A stretch of 60,000 nucleotides of DNA from Paracoccaceae bacterium (GCA_014323785.1 JACONJ010000027.1:1-60000), one strand, 5' to 3'; counted from the first letter of the stretch, positions 9,046 to 19,910 are shown. Numbers and translations: made by a program. Notes: generated by a model from the sequence alone, not told the origin.

Positions 9046-9684
9046 TCAGCCCAGGGTCGCCGCCGCGCGCGCCAATTCAGTGATGCGCGGCCAATCGCTG
9101 GTGTCCACGGCCTCCGCTGGTGCAACCCAGCTTCCGCCCGCGCAGATCACATTGGGCAGGGCCAGATAGGCGGGCGCATTCCGGGGGGAAATTCCGCCCG
9201 TTGGACAAAACTTTACCTGCGGGATCGGTGCGCCAATCGCCTTCAGCGCGGGGGGGCCGCCCGACGCCTCGGCAGGGAAGAATTTCAGCGTATCATACCC
9301 GCGTTCATACAGTGCCATCACCTCACTGGCGGTGGCCGCACCGGGTAAAAGCGGCAATTCCGCCTGGGCGCAGGCATCAAGCAGGCGGTCGGTGGCACCA
9401 GGGGAAACACCGAACCGCGCGCCCGCGTCCTTGGCGGCAACCACATCCCGAGGTGTCAGAAGCGTTCCCGCCCCAACCACACCACCCGGAACCCGCGCCA
9501 TTTGGGCAATCACCTCCAGCGCGGCGGGGGTGCGCAATGTCACCTCCAGCACGGGCAGACCGCCGGCAACCAGTGCCTCGGCCAAAGGGCGGGCCTGTGC
9601 GGCATCCTTGACCGCCAGAACCGGCACGATGGGGGCAAGGGCGCAGAACTCCCGTATCCTGCGGCTGGTGTCCGGCGGGGTCAT
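9046..9684 (-). CDS. eda: 2-dehydro-3-deoxy-phosphogluconate (KDPG) aldolase
   Basis: Eda splits KDPG into pyruvate and glyceraldehyde-3-phosphate, the last step of the Entner-Doudoroff pathway. The 212-residue class I aldolase has Glu47 in VLEVTLRT, the Schiff-base Lys134 in LKFFPAEASGG, and phosphate-binding CPTGG and PGAAT segments. ATG 9684 was chosen over longer upstream options because of the AAGGAA site and family length. It lies 64 bp downstream of edd on the same strand, so the pair is probably one transcript. Confidence 0.96.
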   Translation of the reverse strand: MTPPDTSRRIREFCALAPIVPVLAVKDAAQARPLAEALVAGGLPVLEVTLRTPAALEVIAQMARVPGGVVGAGTLLTPRDVVAAKDAGARFGVSPGATDRLLDACAQAELPLLPGAATASEVMALYERGYDTLKFFPAEASGGPPALKAIGAPIPQVKFCPTGGISPRNAPAYLALPNVICAGGSWVAPAEAVDTSDWPRITELARAAATLG

Positions 9685-9748
9685 CGGCGGTTCCTTTCGG
9701 GATACGCGGGCGGCGCAGGATACAAGGCAAAGGCTGACAGGCGCAGCA

Positions 9749-11554
9749 TCAGACCACCACCGCCGCGCCATCCGTCGCCGGCCCTGCCGTCTGGCGGAAT
9801 ACCCTGAACAATTCCCGCCCGATCCCGGTGTCATTGTCCGACAGGTCCGGCCGGGCGGGGGGGCGCGCGGCAACGCCTTTGGTCAGAACCTCCAGTGCGC
9901 CAAGCCCGGCATCCACGCGGATCACGTCACCATCCTGAACCTTGCCAATCAGCCCGCCATCCAGTGCCTCCGGCGCAACGTGGATTGCCGAGGGCACCTT
10001 GCCCGATGCGCCGGACATCCGCCCGTCAGTGACCAGTGCCACCTTATGCCCACGGTCCTGCAACACCGCCAGAATCGGGGTCAGGGCGTGCAGTTCGGGC
10101 ATGCCATTGGATTTCGGGCCCTGGAACCGGACCACCACAATCACATCGCGGTTCAACTGATTGGCCTGAAACGCATTTTTTACCCCTGCCTGGCTGTGGA
10201 ATACGGCGGCGGGTGCCTCGATCACGCGGCGTTCCCTGGCCACGGCAGACACCTTCATCACCCCCCGGCCCAGATTGCCGCACAGTTCAACCAGGCCGCC
10301 CGTGGGCTGGAACGGATCTGCGGCGGGGCGCAGCACCTTGTCGTTCAGCGTCGCGCCCACGCCCGCGTCATAGGTAAGGGTGCCGTCCTTTAGTTTCGGT
10401 TCCTGCGTATAGCGGGAAAGCCCGCGCCCGGCGACCGTACACGTGTCGGGATGCAGCAGCCCGGCCCCCAGCAACTGGGCGATCATGTAGCCAAGGCCAC
10501 CTGCGGCGTGGAAATGGTTCACATCCGCCAGCCCATTGGGATAAACCCGCGCCATCAGCGGGGTCGCCGCCGAGATTTCGGCGAAATCCGAGCACTCGAG
10601 GATAACCCCCGCCGCGCGTGCCATGGCGACCATGTGGATGACCAGGTTCGTTGAGCCGCCCGTTGCCATCAACCCCACGATCCCGTTCACAAAAGCCTTT
10701 TCATCAAGGATATCGCAGACTGGCGTATAATCATTGCCCAGGGCGGTGATCGATACCGCGCGGGCCGTAGCGGCGGCTGTCAGGGCCTCTCGCAGGGGGG
10801 TGCCGGGGTTAACAAAACTGGCGCCGGGCAGGTGCAGCCCCATGAATTCCATCAGCATCTGGTTCGAATTCGCCGTGCCGTAGAACGTGCAGGTTCCCGG
10901 CCCGTGGTAGGAGGCCATCTCGGCCTCCATCAGCGTGGCGCGGCCCACCTGCCCGGTGGCGAATTGCTGGCGCACCCTGGCCTTTGCATCATTCGGCAGG
11001 CCGGACACCATCGGCCCCGCGGGAATAAACAGACCGGGGATAAACCCGAACGTGGCCGCGGCAATGACCAGGCCCGGGACGATCTTGTCGCATACACCCA
11101 GATAGACCGCGGCATCAAAGGTATTGTGGGAAAGCGCAACCCCCGCGGCAAGCGCAATGACATCGCGGGAAAACAGGCTTAACTCCATTCCCGTCTGGCC
11201 CTGGGTCACACCATCGCACATCGCGGGAACGCCGCCGGCCACCTGTGCCGTGGCCCCCGCCGTGCGCGCGGCCTGTTTGATCTGTTCAGGATAGGTTTCA
11301 AAGGGTTGATGCGCGGACAGCATATCATTGTAGGCGGTCACAATGCCCAGATTCGGTACCCGGCATTCGGTCAGCCGCGCCTTGTCAGCGTCCATCGCGG
11401 CATAGGCATGGGCCTGGTTGCCGCAGTTCAGATGCGCACGGCGCGGCCCCTCTTCGGCGGCACGGCGCATCCGGCCAAGATAGGCCGCGCGGGTGTCTTT
11501 GGAACGGTTGATGATCTTGTCGGTGACGGCGGCGATACGGGTGTCAAGCGGCAT
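9749..11554 (-). CDS. edd: 6-phosphogluconate dehydratase
   Basis: Edd dehydrates 6-phosphogluconate to KDPG. The 601-residue protein has the IlvD/Edd-family pattern, including [20 protein letters not shown], the cysteines around [11 protein letters not shown] and LECSDF that serve the iron-sulfur cluster, and [13 protein letters not shown]. Length equals that of classical Edd. It forms the Entner-Doudoroff pair with eda, downstream of the sugar operon on the same strand. Together with glucokinase this region covers a route from imported glucosides to pyruvate, apart from glucose-6-phosphate dehydrogenase and 6-phosphogluconolactonase, which are not in the window. Confidence 0.96.
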   Translation of the reverse strand: MPLDTRIAAVTDKIINRSKDTRAAYLGRMRRAAEEGPRRAHLNCGNQAHAYAAMDADKARLTECRVPNLGIVTAYNDMLSAHQPFETYPEQIKQAARTAGATAQVAGGVPAMCDGVTQGQTGMELSLFSRDVIALAAGVALSHNTFDAAVYLGVCDKIVPGLVIAAATFGFIPGLFIPAGPMVSGLPNDAKARVRQQFATGQVGRATLMEAEMASYHGPGTCTFYGTANSNQMLMEFMGLHLPGASFVNPGTPLREALTAAATARAVSITALGNDYTPVCDILDEKAFVNGIVGLMATGGSTNLVIHMVAMARAAGVILECSDFAEISAATPLMARVYPNGLADVNHFHAAGGLGYMIAQLLGAGLLHPDTCTVAGRGLSRYTQEPKLKDGTLTYDAGVGATLNDKVLRPAADPFQPTGGLVELCGNLGRGVMKVSAVARERRVIEAPAAVFHSQAGVKNAFQANQLNRDVIVVVRFQGPKSNGMPELHALTPILAVLQDRGHKVALVTDGRMSGASGKVPSAIHVAPEALDGGLIGKVQDGDVIRVDAGLGALEVLTKGVAARPPARPDLSDNDTGIGRELFRVFRQTAGPATDGAAVVV

Positions 11555-11651
11555 GGCATCCCCCCTTTCTGGCAGCGGCTGTCGGGAATTCTACACCGCG
11601 CACGCGCACATCGCCAGAGGGCGCGTACCGAATATCAGGCGGCGGGCTATT

Positions 11652-12410
11652 TTAGGCCTGCATCCGCAAGGCACCGTCCAGGCGAATGGTCGTGCCGTTG
11701 AGATAGGCACAAGACAGGATAAAACCGGCCAGCCGCGCAAACTCCCCGGGTTGGCCAAGCCGTTTGGGAAAGGTCACATCGGCGACCAGGCCATTGATGA
11801 CCTCTGCGCCCAGTCCGTCCAGCATCGGCGTGCGGAAAATGCCCGGCGCAATCGCCATGCAGCGAATGCCAAGGCGTGCCAGATCACGGGCCATGGGCAG
11901 GGTCATCCCTGCCACACCGGCCTTTGACGCGGCATAGGCAGCCTGGCCCTTCTGCCCGTCAAAGGCGGCAACCGAGGCGGTGTTGATGATCACGCCGCGC
12001 TCGCCATCCGCATTCGGGCTGTTTCGGGCCATTCCCACCGCGGCAAGACGGGCAGTGTTGAAAGACCCTGCCAGATTTATGTCAATGGTCTTTTGAAACA
12101 GGTCCAAGGGATGCGCCCCATCGCGCCCGACGGTCCTGGCCCCCGTTGCCGTGCCGGCGCAGTTGATAACAGCAGTCATGCCGCCCATGGCTGCGACCGC
12201 CCCGGCCACGGCTGCAGCGACGCCCGGTTCGGATGTGACGTCTACCTCGATGAAGCCAGCCCCATGTTCGGCAGCCACCGCCCGGCCCCGCGCCGCATGC
12301 AGATCAAAAATCGTGACATCCGCCCCCTGTTCCGCCAGATGCCGCACACAGGCTTCCCCCAGCCCACTGGCCCCGCCAGTGACAATCACCTTGCCTTGCC
12401 TGATATCCAT
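11652..12410 (-). CDS. Short-chain dehydrogenase (3-hydroxyacyl-CoA dehydrogenase type-2-like)
   Basis: A 252-residue NAD(P)-dependent [13 protein letters not shown] (12-21) is the dinucleotide-binding motif, NCAG the conserved NNAG position, and Ser...YAASK the catalytic triad, followed by [18 protein letters not shown], with Asp after the second strand, suggests preference for NAD. The overall pattern ([24 protein letters not shown]...[12 protein letters not shown]) closely resembles HSD10-type 3-hydroxy-2-methylbutyryl-CoA dehydrogenases of isoleucine and fatty-acid breakdown. It lies between edd and a broken lipoprotein gene; no functional tie to the sugar genes is evident. Confidence 0.88.
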   Translation of the reverse strand: MDIRQGKVIVTGGASGLGEACVRHLAEQGADVTIFDLHAARGRAVAAEHGAGFIEVDVTSEPGVAAAVAGAVAAMGGMTAVINCAGTATGARTVGRDGAHPLDLFQKTIDINLAGSFNTARLAAVGMARNSPNADGERGVIINTASVAAFDGQKGQAAYAASKAGVAGMTLPMARDLARLGIRCMAIAPGIFRTPMLDGLGAEVINGLVADVTFPKRLGQPGEFARLAGFILSCAYLNGTTIRLDGALRMQA

Positions 12411-12498
12411 CGCGGGCTCCCGAATTAAACAGGCAGCCCATAACAGGCTGGCCGGACCCGTGGGGCATTAAAGTGACAAACGCGTAAATTTGAAGGGT

Positions 12499-12524
12499 AA
12501 AAAGGAGCCATTACAGCTCCTTTT
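12499..12524 (-). terminator. Rho-independent terminator, probably usable in both directions
   Basis: A perfect 9-bp stem AAAAGGAGC (12500-12508) / GCTCCTTTT (12516-12524) has a 7-base loop. Read on the minus strand it ends in a run of T and follows the broken lipoprotein gene by 13 bp. Confidence 0.85.
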
Positions 12525-12537
12525 CAAGGGTACACAA

Positions 12538-13011
12538 TCAGGAATTGTCAGCAACAGGGGGCAAACTGTCCCAATAAAGCACTGTGCAATACGCGATCTC
12601 ATCGTACAGCTGGCGTTCTGGCAAAAATTCCGGCCCTCCGAAATCGCGTTCAAACGCGGTGTACCAATCCTGGAATGCCAACCCCCTCTTCTTTCGCCCG
12701 GGACACCGAAGCAATGAGCTGGTCAGGATTCGGACGGTCAACGATTTTGGAATCGTCAACAAAAGAAGTAAACCTGAGGGCAGCAGGCAAGCAAGCCGTG
12801 TAGACCGAAGCAGCCCGTTCAGGCGATTCAGATGCAGCCTCTGCCGCCTTCTGGGGATCCCCGAAGAAGTAATGCTCGTCAATGGGGCGCACCTCCCCTA
12901 TTTCTACAAAGGGAACCATCTCCATATAACCGGAAGACCTGGTCGAGCAGGCACTTAGAGAGAGAGCGAGAGAGCAGTTACTGCAAGGGCAGTCAGTTTC
13001 AGTTTAGACAT
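12538..13011 (-). pseudogene. Small lipoprotein gene with two frame breaks in simple repeats
   Basis: The start ATG 13011 follows GGAGACC. Codons read MSKLKLTALAVTALSLSL and then hit TAA. Removing one CT unit from the CT tract (AG repeat 12957-12966 on plus) gives LSACSTRSSGYMEMVPF, a textbook lipobox. The frame then runs on through VEIGEVRPIDEHYFFGDPQ to a G5 run near 12687-12692, where one base must go to continue as LAFQDWYTAFERDFGG and end at 12538. The two indels (+2, +1) sum to a codon, so start and stop share a frame but the middle does not. The repaired product is about 156 residues, an outer-membrane or periplasmic lipoprotein of unknown function. Confidence 0.7.
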
Positions 13012-13062
13012 GATGGTCTCCATCTGTGGTAAATTGAAGCGGTCGGCGATCCGGGCCGGGGA

Positions 13063-14196
13063 TCAGTGCGGTTGCACGCCCGGCAGGAACACGTTTCCAT
13101 CCCGGTACAGCAGCGAGACACCGTTGAGGAACACGTGCACCTTGTCAGGTTCCGCTGTCATCCGCACGTCCTGACCCCGCAGGCTTTTGTGAATGCCGTT
13201 CAGTTTGCCGATCACCGGGTCGTTTTCCGGTGCGGAACGTTTGAAGTACAGCAGCGTGACCTCACCCAAGGCTTCGGTGATCTCTACGGTACCGTGATAG
13301 GCGAAATCCCCCGATGAGGTTTCCAGCATATCCTCGGGCCGGATTCCAACATGAACCCTGGCCCCCATATCACTGGTTTGCGACGGGTAATTGGACGTGA
13401 TGGTCCCGCCGCCCTCATCAAGCCGCAGGGTCGTCATCTCGCCCGTCCCCACGATCTCTCCCGACAGCAGGTTCATCGAAGGGGAGCCGATGAACTGGGC
13501 CACAAATTCACTGTTGGGTTTTTCATAAAGCTCCAGGGGGGAACCCACCTGGGCCACACCGCCGCCCGCCAGCACAACAATGCGAGAGGCAAGCGTCATC
13601 GCCTCTACCTGATCATGGGTAACGTAGATCATCGTGGATTCCGGCATCTGTTCCTTCAGCTGCGCAATCTCCAGCCGCGTGGCAACGCGCAGGGCGGCAT
13701 CAAGGTTTGAGAGCGGCTCGTCAAACAGATAGACCTTGGGATCACGCACGATGGACCGGCCAATCGCAACCCGTTGCCGCTGCCCGCCCGAGAGGGCCTT
13801 GGGCAGGCGATCCAGAAAGTTGGTAAGTTGCAGCTTCTCGGCTGCTGCCGCGACCGCCTTGTCGATTTCGGCCTTGGATTTGCCCGCGATCTTAAGCGCA
13901 AAGGCCATGTTGTCGCGCACGGTCATATGCGGGTAAAGCGCGTAGGACTGAAACACCATGGCAATTCCGCGCTCGGATGGTGGCACGTCGTTCACGACCA
14001 TACCGTCAATTTCCAGCTCACCACCGGTGATCTTTTCCAGCCCGGCAATCATCCGCAGAAGCGTGGACTTGCCGCAGCCGGACGGACCGACAAAGACGAT
14101 CAGCTCGCCCTGCGCGATGTCCAGATTGATGTCGTGCAGAACCCGCACGGTGCCGCCATATGTCTTTTCAACATCGGTCAGTTTCAGATCGGCCAT
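13063..14196 (-). CDS. aglK: Alpha-glucoside ABC transporter ATP-binding protein
   Basis: A 377-residue CUT1-type ATPase (MalK/UgpC family). Walker A is GPSGCGKST (37-45), the ABC signature LSGGQRQR, and Walker [13 protein letters not shown] followed by a His switch in VTHDQ. A C-terminal TOBE-like domain begins around residue 240, as in shared sugar ATPases. ATG 14196 follows AGGAAGGAAACTGAA. It is the last gene of the minus-strand series aglE-aglF-aglG-aglA-aglK, 19 bp after aglA, and powers import through AglF/AglG. Confidence 0.93.
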   Translation of the reverse strand: MADLKLTDVEKTYGGTVRVLHDINLDIAQGELIVFVGPSGCGKSTLLRMIAGLEKITGGELEIDGMVVNDVPPSERGIAMVFQSYALYPHMTVRDNMAFALKIAGKSKAEIDKAVAAAAEKLQLTNFLDRLPKALSGGQRQRVAIGRSIVRDPKVYLFDEPLSNLDAALRVATRLEIAQLKEQMPESTMIYVTHDQVEAMTLASRIVVLAGGGVAQVGSPLELYEKPNSEFVAQFIGSPSMNLLSGEIVGTGEMTTLRLDEGGGTITSNYPSQTSDMGARVHVGIRPEDMLETSSGDFAYHGTVEITEALGEVTLLYFKRSAPENDPVIGKLNGIHKSLRGQDVRMTAEPDKVHVFLNGVSLLYRDGNVFLPGVQPH

Positions 14197-14215
14197 TTCA
14201 GTTTCCTTCCTCGTG

Positions 14216-15907
14216 TCACGGTGCGGTGGCCAGGGAATTGCTGTCCTGCACACCGAAATAAGCCTGGTATGGCGGCAGCGTTACGTCCCCCGGTGAACCA
14301 TTGGCCAGTGCCTTGAAGGGTGCACCCTTGTCTTCGTGCCAATGGCCCTTGGGCAGGGTCGCAGGCTGTGCCATATTGGTCAGGTTAAAGGCACAGAACA
14401 TGCGCAGCCCGTCGTGTTCCCGAATGAAGGCGACAACACCGCCATCGGCCTGTACCAAAGTGAACCCGCCCTTGCAGAGTGCCGGGCAGGACCGGCGGAA
14501 GCGGATCATGGATATGTAGAAGGCCAGCGTTGAATCCGGCGCGGCGTTCTGGTTGGCCACAGAGCGGTTCAGATGCTCCATCGCCATCGGCAGCCAGGGT
14601 TTGGCATCCGAGAAGCCACCGTTCCGGGTGTCACCGCCCCAGGGGATCGGGGTGCGGCAGCCATCGCGGCCCTTGAACCTGGGCCAGAAGCGGATGCCGT
14701 AGGGATCCTGCAGGTCTTCATAGGAAACATAGGCTTCGGTCAGGCCCAGCTCCTCCCCCTGATAGAGACAGACGGACCCGCGCAGGCACAGAAGCAGGCC
14801 GGCGTAAAGCCGCCGCGCCTCTTCCCCCAGGTTCCAGCGCGACGGGTGGCGCATGACATCGTGATTGGAAAACGCCCAGCAGGCCCAGCCATCGGTCACT
14901 GCCGCCTCATAATCCGTGAGCACCTGCCCGACCCGTTCGGGCGTGGGCAATGTGCCGGACAGGAACTCAAACGAGTAGCACATATGCACCTTGTCCCCGC
15001 CCGAGGTGTATTCGGCCTGAATCTTCAGCCCATACTGGCCATCCCCCACCTCACCCACGGCGGTCACGGCGGGATACTCCTCCATCAGGCAGCGCAAGCG
15101 GCGCAGAAAGCCAGGATTTTCCGGCTGATTCTTGTCATAAAGGTGATCCTGCCAGTTATAGGGGTTCACCTCGGGCGCGATGGTGGCGTTGCGCCGTTCG
15201 GGGTGCAGTGGCGGATTGTCCCGAAGCCGTGCATCATGAAAATAAAAGTTGATGGTGTCCAGGCGGAACCCGTCCACCCCGCGATCGAGCCAGAACCGCG
15301 CGACATCCAGCAGTTCATCCTGCACCTGCAGGTTATGCAGGTTCAGGTCGGGTTGTTCTTTCAGAAAGTTGTGCAGGTAATACTGCATCCGCTCTCCATC
15401 CCATTCCCAAGCCGATCCGCCAAAGACGGACAGCCAGTTATTGGGGGGGGTGCCATCGGGTCTGGCTTCAGCCCAGACATACCAATCCGATTTCGGGTTA
15501 TCGCGGGATGAACGGGATTGCTGAAACCACGGATGCTGGCTTGATGTGTGGCTGAGCACCAGATCGATCAGCACCTTCAGGCCCAATTCATGCGCCCGGC
15601 CGACCAGCGCATCAAAATCCCCAAGCGTGCCGAACATCGGATCAACATCGCGATAGTCACTGACGTCATAGCCGAAATCTAGCATTGGAGAGCGGAAAAA
15701 CGGGCTGATCCAGATCGCATCAACGCCCAGGTCGGCAATGTGCGGCAAACGGTGGATGATCCCCGCCAGGTCGCCGATCCCGTCGTGGTTGCTGTCCTGG
15801 AAGCTGCGGGGGTAAATCTGATAGATCACCGCCCCGCGCCACCAGTCCTTATCGGGTGCCACCACCGACTCAGGTACAATATCCTGCATAAGGTTCATAG
15901 CCGTCAT
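14216..15907 (-). CDS. aglA: GH13 alpha-glucosidase
   Basis: A 563-residue cytoplasmic GH13 enzyme. Opening [19 protein letters not shown] and [13 protein letters not shown] are typical of the oligo-1,6-glucosidase/alpha-glucosidase subfamily. The nucleophile Asp is in [10 protein letters not shown], the acid/base Glu in TAVGEVGD, and the transition-state Asp in FSNHDVMRH. In agl operons this enzyme hydrolyses imported alpha-glucosides such as sucrose, maltose or trehalose; specificity cannot be read here. ATG 15907 follows TAAGG; a TTG one codon upstream is also open. A G8 run (15433-15440) is in frame. It starts 6 bp after the aglG stop. Confidence 0.94.
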   Translation of the reverse strand: MTAMNLMQDIVPESVVAPDKDWWRGAVIYQIYPRSFQDSNHDGIGDLAGIIHRLPHIADLGVDAIWISPFFRSPMLDFGYDVSDYRDVDPMFGTLGDFDALVGRAHELGLKVLIDLVLSHTSSQHPWFQQSRSSRDNPKSDWYVWAEARPDGTPPNNWLSVFGGSAWEWDGERMQYYLHNFLKEQPDLNLHNLQVQDELLDVARFWLDRGVDGFRLDTINFYFHDARLRDNPPLHPERRNATIAPEVNPYNWQDHLYDKNQPENPGFLRRLRCLMEEYPAVTAVGEVGDGQYGLKIQAEYTSGGDKVHMCYSFEFLSGTLPTPERVGQVLTDYEAAVTDGWACWAFSNHDVMRHPSRWNLGEEARRLYAGLLLCLRGSVCLYQGEELGLTEAYVSYEDLQDPYGIRFWPRFKGRDGCRTPIPWGGDTRNGGFSDAKPWLPMAMEHLNRSVANQNAAPDSTLAFYISMIRFRRSCPALCKGGFTLVQADGGVVAFIREHDGLRMFCAFNLTNMAQPATLPKGHWHEDKGAPFKALANGSPGDVTLPPYQAYFGVQDSNSLATAP

Positions 15908-15913
15908 CAAACC

Positions 15914-17071
15914 TTATTTGACCGAACCAGCCAGCAGACCGCGCACCAGATAGCGTTGCATGGTAAAGAACACCAGAAGCGGCACAGCGATGGACACAAA
16001 CGCCGCCGCCGCCAGGATTCCCCAGTCGCCACCGCGTGACCCCAGCAGGTCATCGGCAATGCGCACAGTCATCACCCGGCTTTCATCAGCGGATGGCAGG
16101 AACACCTTGGCGACCAGCAGGTCATTCCATGTCCACAGGAATTGGAAAATCGCAAAACTTGCCAATGCCGGAAAACTGAGCGGAAGGATGATTTTTATGA
16201 ATATCTGGAAGTCGGTTGCGCCGTCAACCTTGGCGGACTCGATGATATCCCGGGGCAGGCCAACCATATAGTTGCGCAACAGGTAAATCGCCAGGGGCAG
16301 ACCGAATCCGGTATGGGCCAGCCAGATACCAACGAAACTCTGTCCGATCCCGACCTGCTGGTGCAAACTTAGCAAGGGAACCAGTGCCAATTGCAGCGGA
16401 ACCACAAGCAGCCCCACAACAGCCGCAATCAAAAGGCCCCGGCCGGGGAAATCCATCCATGCCAGCGCATAGGCCGCAAAGGCGGCGATCAGAATGGGAA
16501 TCACAGTCGCCGGGATCGTGACCGTGAGCGTGTTGATAAAGGCGCGGCCCATCCCGTCGCCGCCCAAAACGGTACTGTAGTTTGATAAGGTAAATTCCGG
16601 CGGTGTTTCCGCGACGATATACAGCCTGGGCGGGCGGTTCCCCGGTGCCTCGGTCATCGTGTAAACATAGGCCCCATCGGCGTCCATCGTCAGCGTCCCG
16701 CCATCGCGGTTCTCAAGTTCGGTGCCAACAGGCGCGGCCCCAGGGTCACGGCCCGTCACACCAAAGGCCAGGACCGGCGGGTATCCGGCCCCCTCCGGAA
16801 ACGCGTCCACAAGTTCCGAGGCCGCAAAGACATTGCCCTCAATAATCCAAAAGCTGCCGTCCTGGCGCACTTCCCCCTCGGCACGGGCGCGGAACGCCTG
16901 TTCAACTGCAAATGGGGCTTTCCACCAAGACGAGGCCGAGATCTGATCCCGATCACGGAAAGAGGAGACAAGAAGCCCGATCGTCGGGATCAGCCACAGA
17001 ACCACCAGGAACAGAACCGACAGGTTCACAGCCCAGGTAAGTGAGGATTTGGTGCCAGCGATAGTGTCCAT
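15914..17071 (-). CDS. aglG: Alpha-glucoside ABC transporter permease AglG
   Basis: A 385-residue inner-membrane permease. It has one N-terminal membrane helix (about 14-36), then a long hydrophilic loop of some 130 residues (about 40-170, predicted periplasmic), and then the MalG-type core of five helices. The cytoplasmic EAA loop is ESAKVDGATDFQIFIKIILPLSFPA. The long insertion between helices 1 and 2 is a feature of the AglG branch and explains the length. It starts 12 bp after aglF ends and pairs with AglF. GAAGGGG precedes the ATG. Confidence 0.92.
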   Translation of the reverse strand: MDTIAGTKSSLTWAVNLSVLFLVVLWLIPTIGLLVSSFRDRDQISASSWWKAPFAVEQAFRARAEGEVRQDGSFWIIEGNVFAASELVDAFPEGAGYPPVLAFGVTGRDPGAAPVGTELENRDGGTLTMDADGAYVYTMTEAPGNRPPRLYIVAETPPEFTLSNYSTVLGGDGMGRAFINTLTVTIPATVIPILIAAFAAYALAWMDFPGRGLLIAAVVGLLVVPLQLALVPLLSLHQQVGIGQSFVGIWLAHTGFGLPLAIYLLRNYMVGLPRDIIESAKVDGATDFQIFIKIILPLSFPALASFAIFQFLWTWNDLLVAKVFLPSADESRVMTVRIADDLLGSRGGDWGILAAAAFVSIAVPLLVFFTMQRYLVRGLLAGSVK

Positions 17072-17083
17072 CTCTGTTCCCCT

Positions 17084-18061
17084 TCAGTGCATTTCCTTGC
17101 GCGCTTGAACGATGTTCCAGATCATCACCGGCATAACAACCAGCATGATCACAAAGGCCACCGCGGTGGCCCGGCCATCATCGCGGAACATGTAACTCAT
17201 CATGTAGCTTGGCAGAATCTCGGTGCCGTAATTGCCGCCCGTCATGGTATAGACGATGTCGAAAACCTTTAGTACCAAGATGGTGATCGTCGTCCACACC
17301 ACCACGATTGTACCCATAATCTGCGGCACCTTGATCCTGAAGAACACCTGTAACGGGTTCGCACCGTCGATGATCGCGGCCTCGACCGTTTCTTCGGGGA
17401 TGCCGCGCAGGGCCGCTGACAGGATCACCATGGCAAAGCCCGTTTGAATCCAGATCAGGATTACCATCAGAAAGAAGTTGTTCCAGAACGGCACCTGCAG
17501 CGGATCAAGGACGTCCATGCCCGCCGAGGCCCGGATCGCATTGATGATCCCGATATCAGCATCATTGGCATAGACGAATTTCCAGATTAGCGAGGCACCG
17601 ACAAAGGAAATCGCCATCGGCATAAAGATCAGTGATTTCGCAATGTTTCCCCAGCGCAGCCGGTCAGTCAATTGTGCCACCAGAAGCCCCAGAAAGGTCG
17701 CCATGGCGGGTACCACCAGCACCCAAAGGAAGTTGTTGAAGAACGCTGTTCGGAACCCTTCATCCGCGATCAGGCTGATGTAGTTGTCAAGGCCGATGAA
17801 CTCATCCCCGCCGCGGTTGAACAGTGAGCGCCAGAAGGAACCGACAACAGGGTAAACCAGATACAGCCCAAGCGCAAGGATCGCAGGAACCAGGAACAGC
17901 CAGGGCCGAACGGCATTGGCGCGGTTGATGTTACGCCCGGCATCGTCCCTGCGGGCGGGGAAGATCACCTTGTCCAGGATCAGGTTGGCAAGGTAGAAAT
18001 ACCCGATGCAGCCACCAACCCCCACCAGGATTGTGATTGCACCTTGCAGCACTGGTGACAT
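17084..18061 (-). CDS. aglF: Alpha-glucoside ABC transporter permease AglF
   Basis: A 325-residue MalF-type permease. An N-terminal helix (ITILVGVGGCIGYFYLANLIL) is followed by a short cytoplasmic stretch and the transport core. The EAA loop reads EAAIIDGANPLQVFFRIKVPQI. The ATG at 18061 follows GAAGGGG; a longer same-frame extension upstream would eat into the gap to aglE and is rejected. It lies 100 bp after aglE, a spacing that could hold an attenuator or processing site lowering permease expression relative to binding protein, though no clear hairpin was confirmed. Confidence 0.92.
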   Translation of the reverse strand: MSPVLQGAITILVGVGGCIGYFYLANLILDKVIFPARRDDAGRNINRANAVRPWLFLVPAILALGLYLVYPVVGSFWRSLFNRGGDEFIGLDNYISLIADEGFRTAFFNNFLWVLVVPAMATFLGLLVAQLTDRLRWGNIAKSLIFMPMAISFVGASLIWKFVYANDADIGIINAIRASAGMDVLDPLQVPFWNNFFLMVILIWIQTGFAMVILSAALRGIPEETVEAAIIDGANPLQVFFRIKVPQIMGTIVVVWTTITILVLKVFDIVYTMTGGNYGTEILPSYMMSYMFRDDGRATAVAFVIMLVVMPVMIWNIVQARKEMH

Positions 18062-18161
18062 TGATACCCCTTCCCCGTTATCCCGTTTGCGGGTGTGTCG
18101 TAAATCCCCGGCCCGATGCAAAGAAGCGGGCCGGGGGCAATATGGCCTGTGTGCGTCGGCC

Positions 18162-19511
18162 TTACTGGATTGAGTCCCAACGCTCCTGAATACCGGTTGC
18201 CACATCAGTGGCATCAGCCCCAGTGGTATAGTCAACCATACCGCTCCAGAATGCGCCAGCCCCGATCTCACCCGGCATCAGGTCCGATGCATCGAAACGA
18301 AAGGTCGTGGCCCCCAGCAGGATGTCATTCATCTCACGCTGGCTGGCGGTCGGGAACAATTTGGTGTTCACCCCGTTATGCGGCGTCAGAAAGCCCGACT
18401 GCGCCATCCAGATCTCATGCGCGATGGGGGTCTGCACGAACTCAATCCAGGCGTGCGCTGCGGGCGAATCATTGGTGATGGCCATCAGCGTGCCTGCCCC
18501 CAGTACCGGGCTGCCCAGATCCTTGCCCGCATAGGCCGGGAAATAGAAGAACGCACTGTCCGATCCTTCGGGAAAGAAGGTTGGAATGAACGACGCCTGG
18601 CGATGCATGTAGCATTCCGGCGGAAAGGTGAACATGCCACCGGGGCTGTCGCGGAAGTCGGTTGATGCCACAGCGGCCGCGCCGCCGTTCACGAAATCAT
18701 CGTTGCGCGCGAAGTAGCCGAACTCTTCAATCGCGGCCACGACCTGCGGGTCACTGAACGGGATATCATTGGCAACCCAGGCATCGTACACCTCGGGCGG
18801 CGCGGTACGCAGCATCATATCCTCAACCCAGTCGGTCGCCGGCCAGCCGGTTGCCGCACCGGAGCCAAGCCCGATGCACCATGGCGTTTCGCCATCGGCC
18901 GCGATCTGTTCGGTCAAATCCCGTAACTCTTCCATTGTGGCGGGGATGTCGTATCCCGCTTCGTCAAACGCCTCGGGCGAATACCAGACCAGCGATTTCA
19001 CATCGACCTTGTAGAAGAAACCATACAGCGCATCAGAACCGTCAGGCCCGGCAAAGGTGCCCAAATCAACCCAGGACTGGCCGGCGGCATAGTTTTCACG
19101 CACCCAGTCGGCGGTGCCGTCCGCCAGGGGGGTCAGGGAACCGCCCGCGGCCATGTCCCGGGCCAGGCCAGGCTGCGGAAAGACGGCGATATTGGGGGCC
19201 GAATCTGCCTGCGCGGCGATCACGATATCCTGTTCAAAACTGTCAGAGCCGGAATACCGCACCTCTGCGCCAGTTGCTTCCTCGAAATAGGCCGCGACGC
19301 TTTCAAACAATTCAGCATCAAGCCCGGTCCATGGGCCAGTCATCGTCAGGGTCTGGCCCGACAGATCATGCGCCGCGGCGAAGGCTTCATAACTGTCCCA
19401 GTCAAAGCCCCCTGCGCCGGGGGTAATGATCAAGTGGCCATCGGCCTGCGCCACCCCGGCCGTCAGCATCAGAATCGCTGCGCCGGACAGGAATTTGGTG
19501 TTTCGTCTCAT
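18162..19511 (-). CDS. aglE: Alpha-glucoside ABC transporter substrate-binding protein
   Basis: The 449-residue precursor has a signal peptide MRRNTKFLSGAAILMLTAGVAQADG and a cluster B solute-binding fold: LTMTGPWTGLDAELFESVAAYFEEATG near the mature start, and VASTDFRDSPGGMFTFPPECYMHRQ in the middle. It captures alpha-glucosides in the periplasm for AglFG-K. ATG 19511 follows GGGAGGACTTCT, a strong ribosome site that fits the high demand for a binding protein. It is the first gene of the operon; the promoter must lie in 19512-19910. Confidence 0.93.
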   Translation of the reverse strand: MRRNTKFLSGAAILMLTAGVAQADGHLIITPGAGGFDWDSYEAFAAAHDLSGQTLTMTGPWTGLDAELFESVAAYFEEATGAEVRYSGSDSFEQDIVIAAQADSAPNIAVFPQPGLARDMAAGGSLTPLADGTADWVRENYAAGQSWVDLGTFAGPDGSDALYGFFYKVDVKSLVWYSPEAFDEAGYDIPATMEELRDLTEQIAADGETPWCIGLGSGAATGWPATDWVEDMMLRTAPPEVYDAWVANDIPFSDPQVVAAIEEFGYFARNDDFVNGGAAAVASTDFRDSPGGMFTFPPECYMHRQASFIPTFFPEGSDSAFFYFPAYAGKDLGSPVLGAGTLMAITNDSPAAHAWIEFVQTPIAHEIWMAQSGFLTPHNGVNTKLFPTASQREMNDILLGATTFRFDASDLMPGEIGAGAFWSGMVDYTTGADATDVATGIQERWDSIQ

Positions 19512-19910
19512 AGAAGTCCTCCCAAATGATGCACCGCCTTGGCGGGTGCGTTCATGATCCTCGCGCCCAAGACGATCCTTCGAGGTGTTTCGGGCAGGCA
19601 ACACATTCAAGTGCCTTTTCAGGCGTGTCAACCTGCATTTTCAGCAATACGATGAAAAAAGCGACGGTTAGTTTCGCATGTGCCGAAAAAACAGGCGATT
19701 CTTAAACGTTAGCACGCTACCTAGGCGGTGATTCACCCTTGGTTTCGGTTTGAACGTGCCCTGGATCACAGGATATGCCTTGGATCACAAATTGACGATA
19801 AATCCCTGGCAATTTGGGCCGTGCCTGGCCACCCCGTGCGGATTATCCCGGACGACGGCCTGCCTGGCTTTGAACGGCCCGCCGGGATGTGCGAAGAAAG
19901 ACCTGAACCC
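19512..19910. promoter_or_regulatory. Divergent promoter region between aglE and the beta-glucosidase gene
   Basis: About 400 bp separate two divergent genes, so it should hold both promoters. It is AT-richer around 19650-19710 than the flanking genes. I found no convincing LacI-type palindrome beyond a bare AACGTT at 19706-19711, and no regulator gene is adjacent, although agl operons in rhizobia have the LacI-type aglR beside them. The plus-strand frame open from 19728 into the beta-glucosidase gene has no SD and is unlikely to be coding. Confidence 0.45.

Noticed and set aside
14573-15511. 312-codon plus-strand frame
   Set aside because: Antisense to aglA, where all GH13 catalytic residues are present.
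19706-19711. AACGTT as LacI-type operator before aglE
   Set aside because: The palindrome is only 6 bp and does not extend; chance occurrence is likely.
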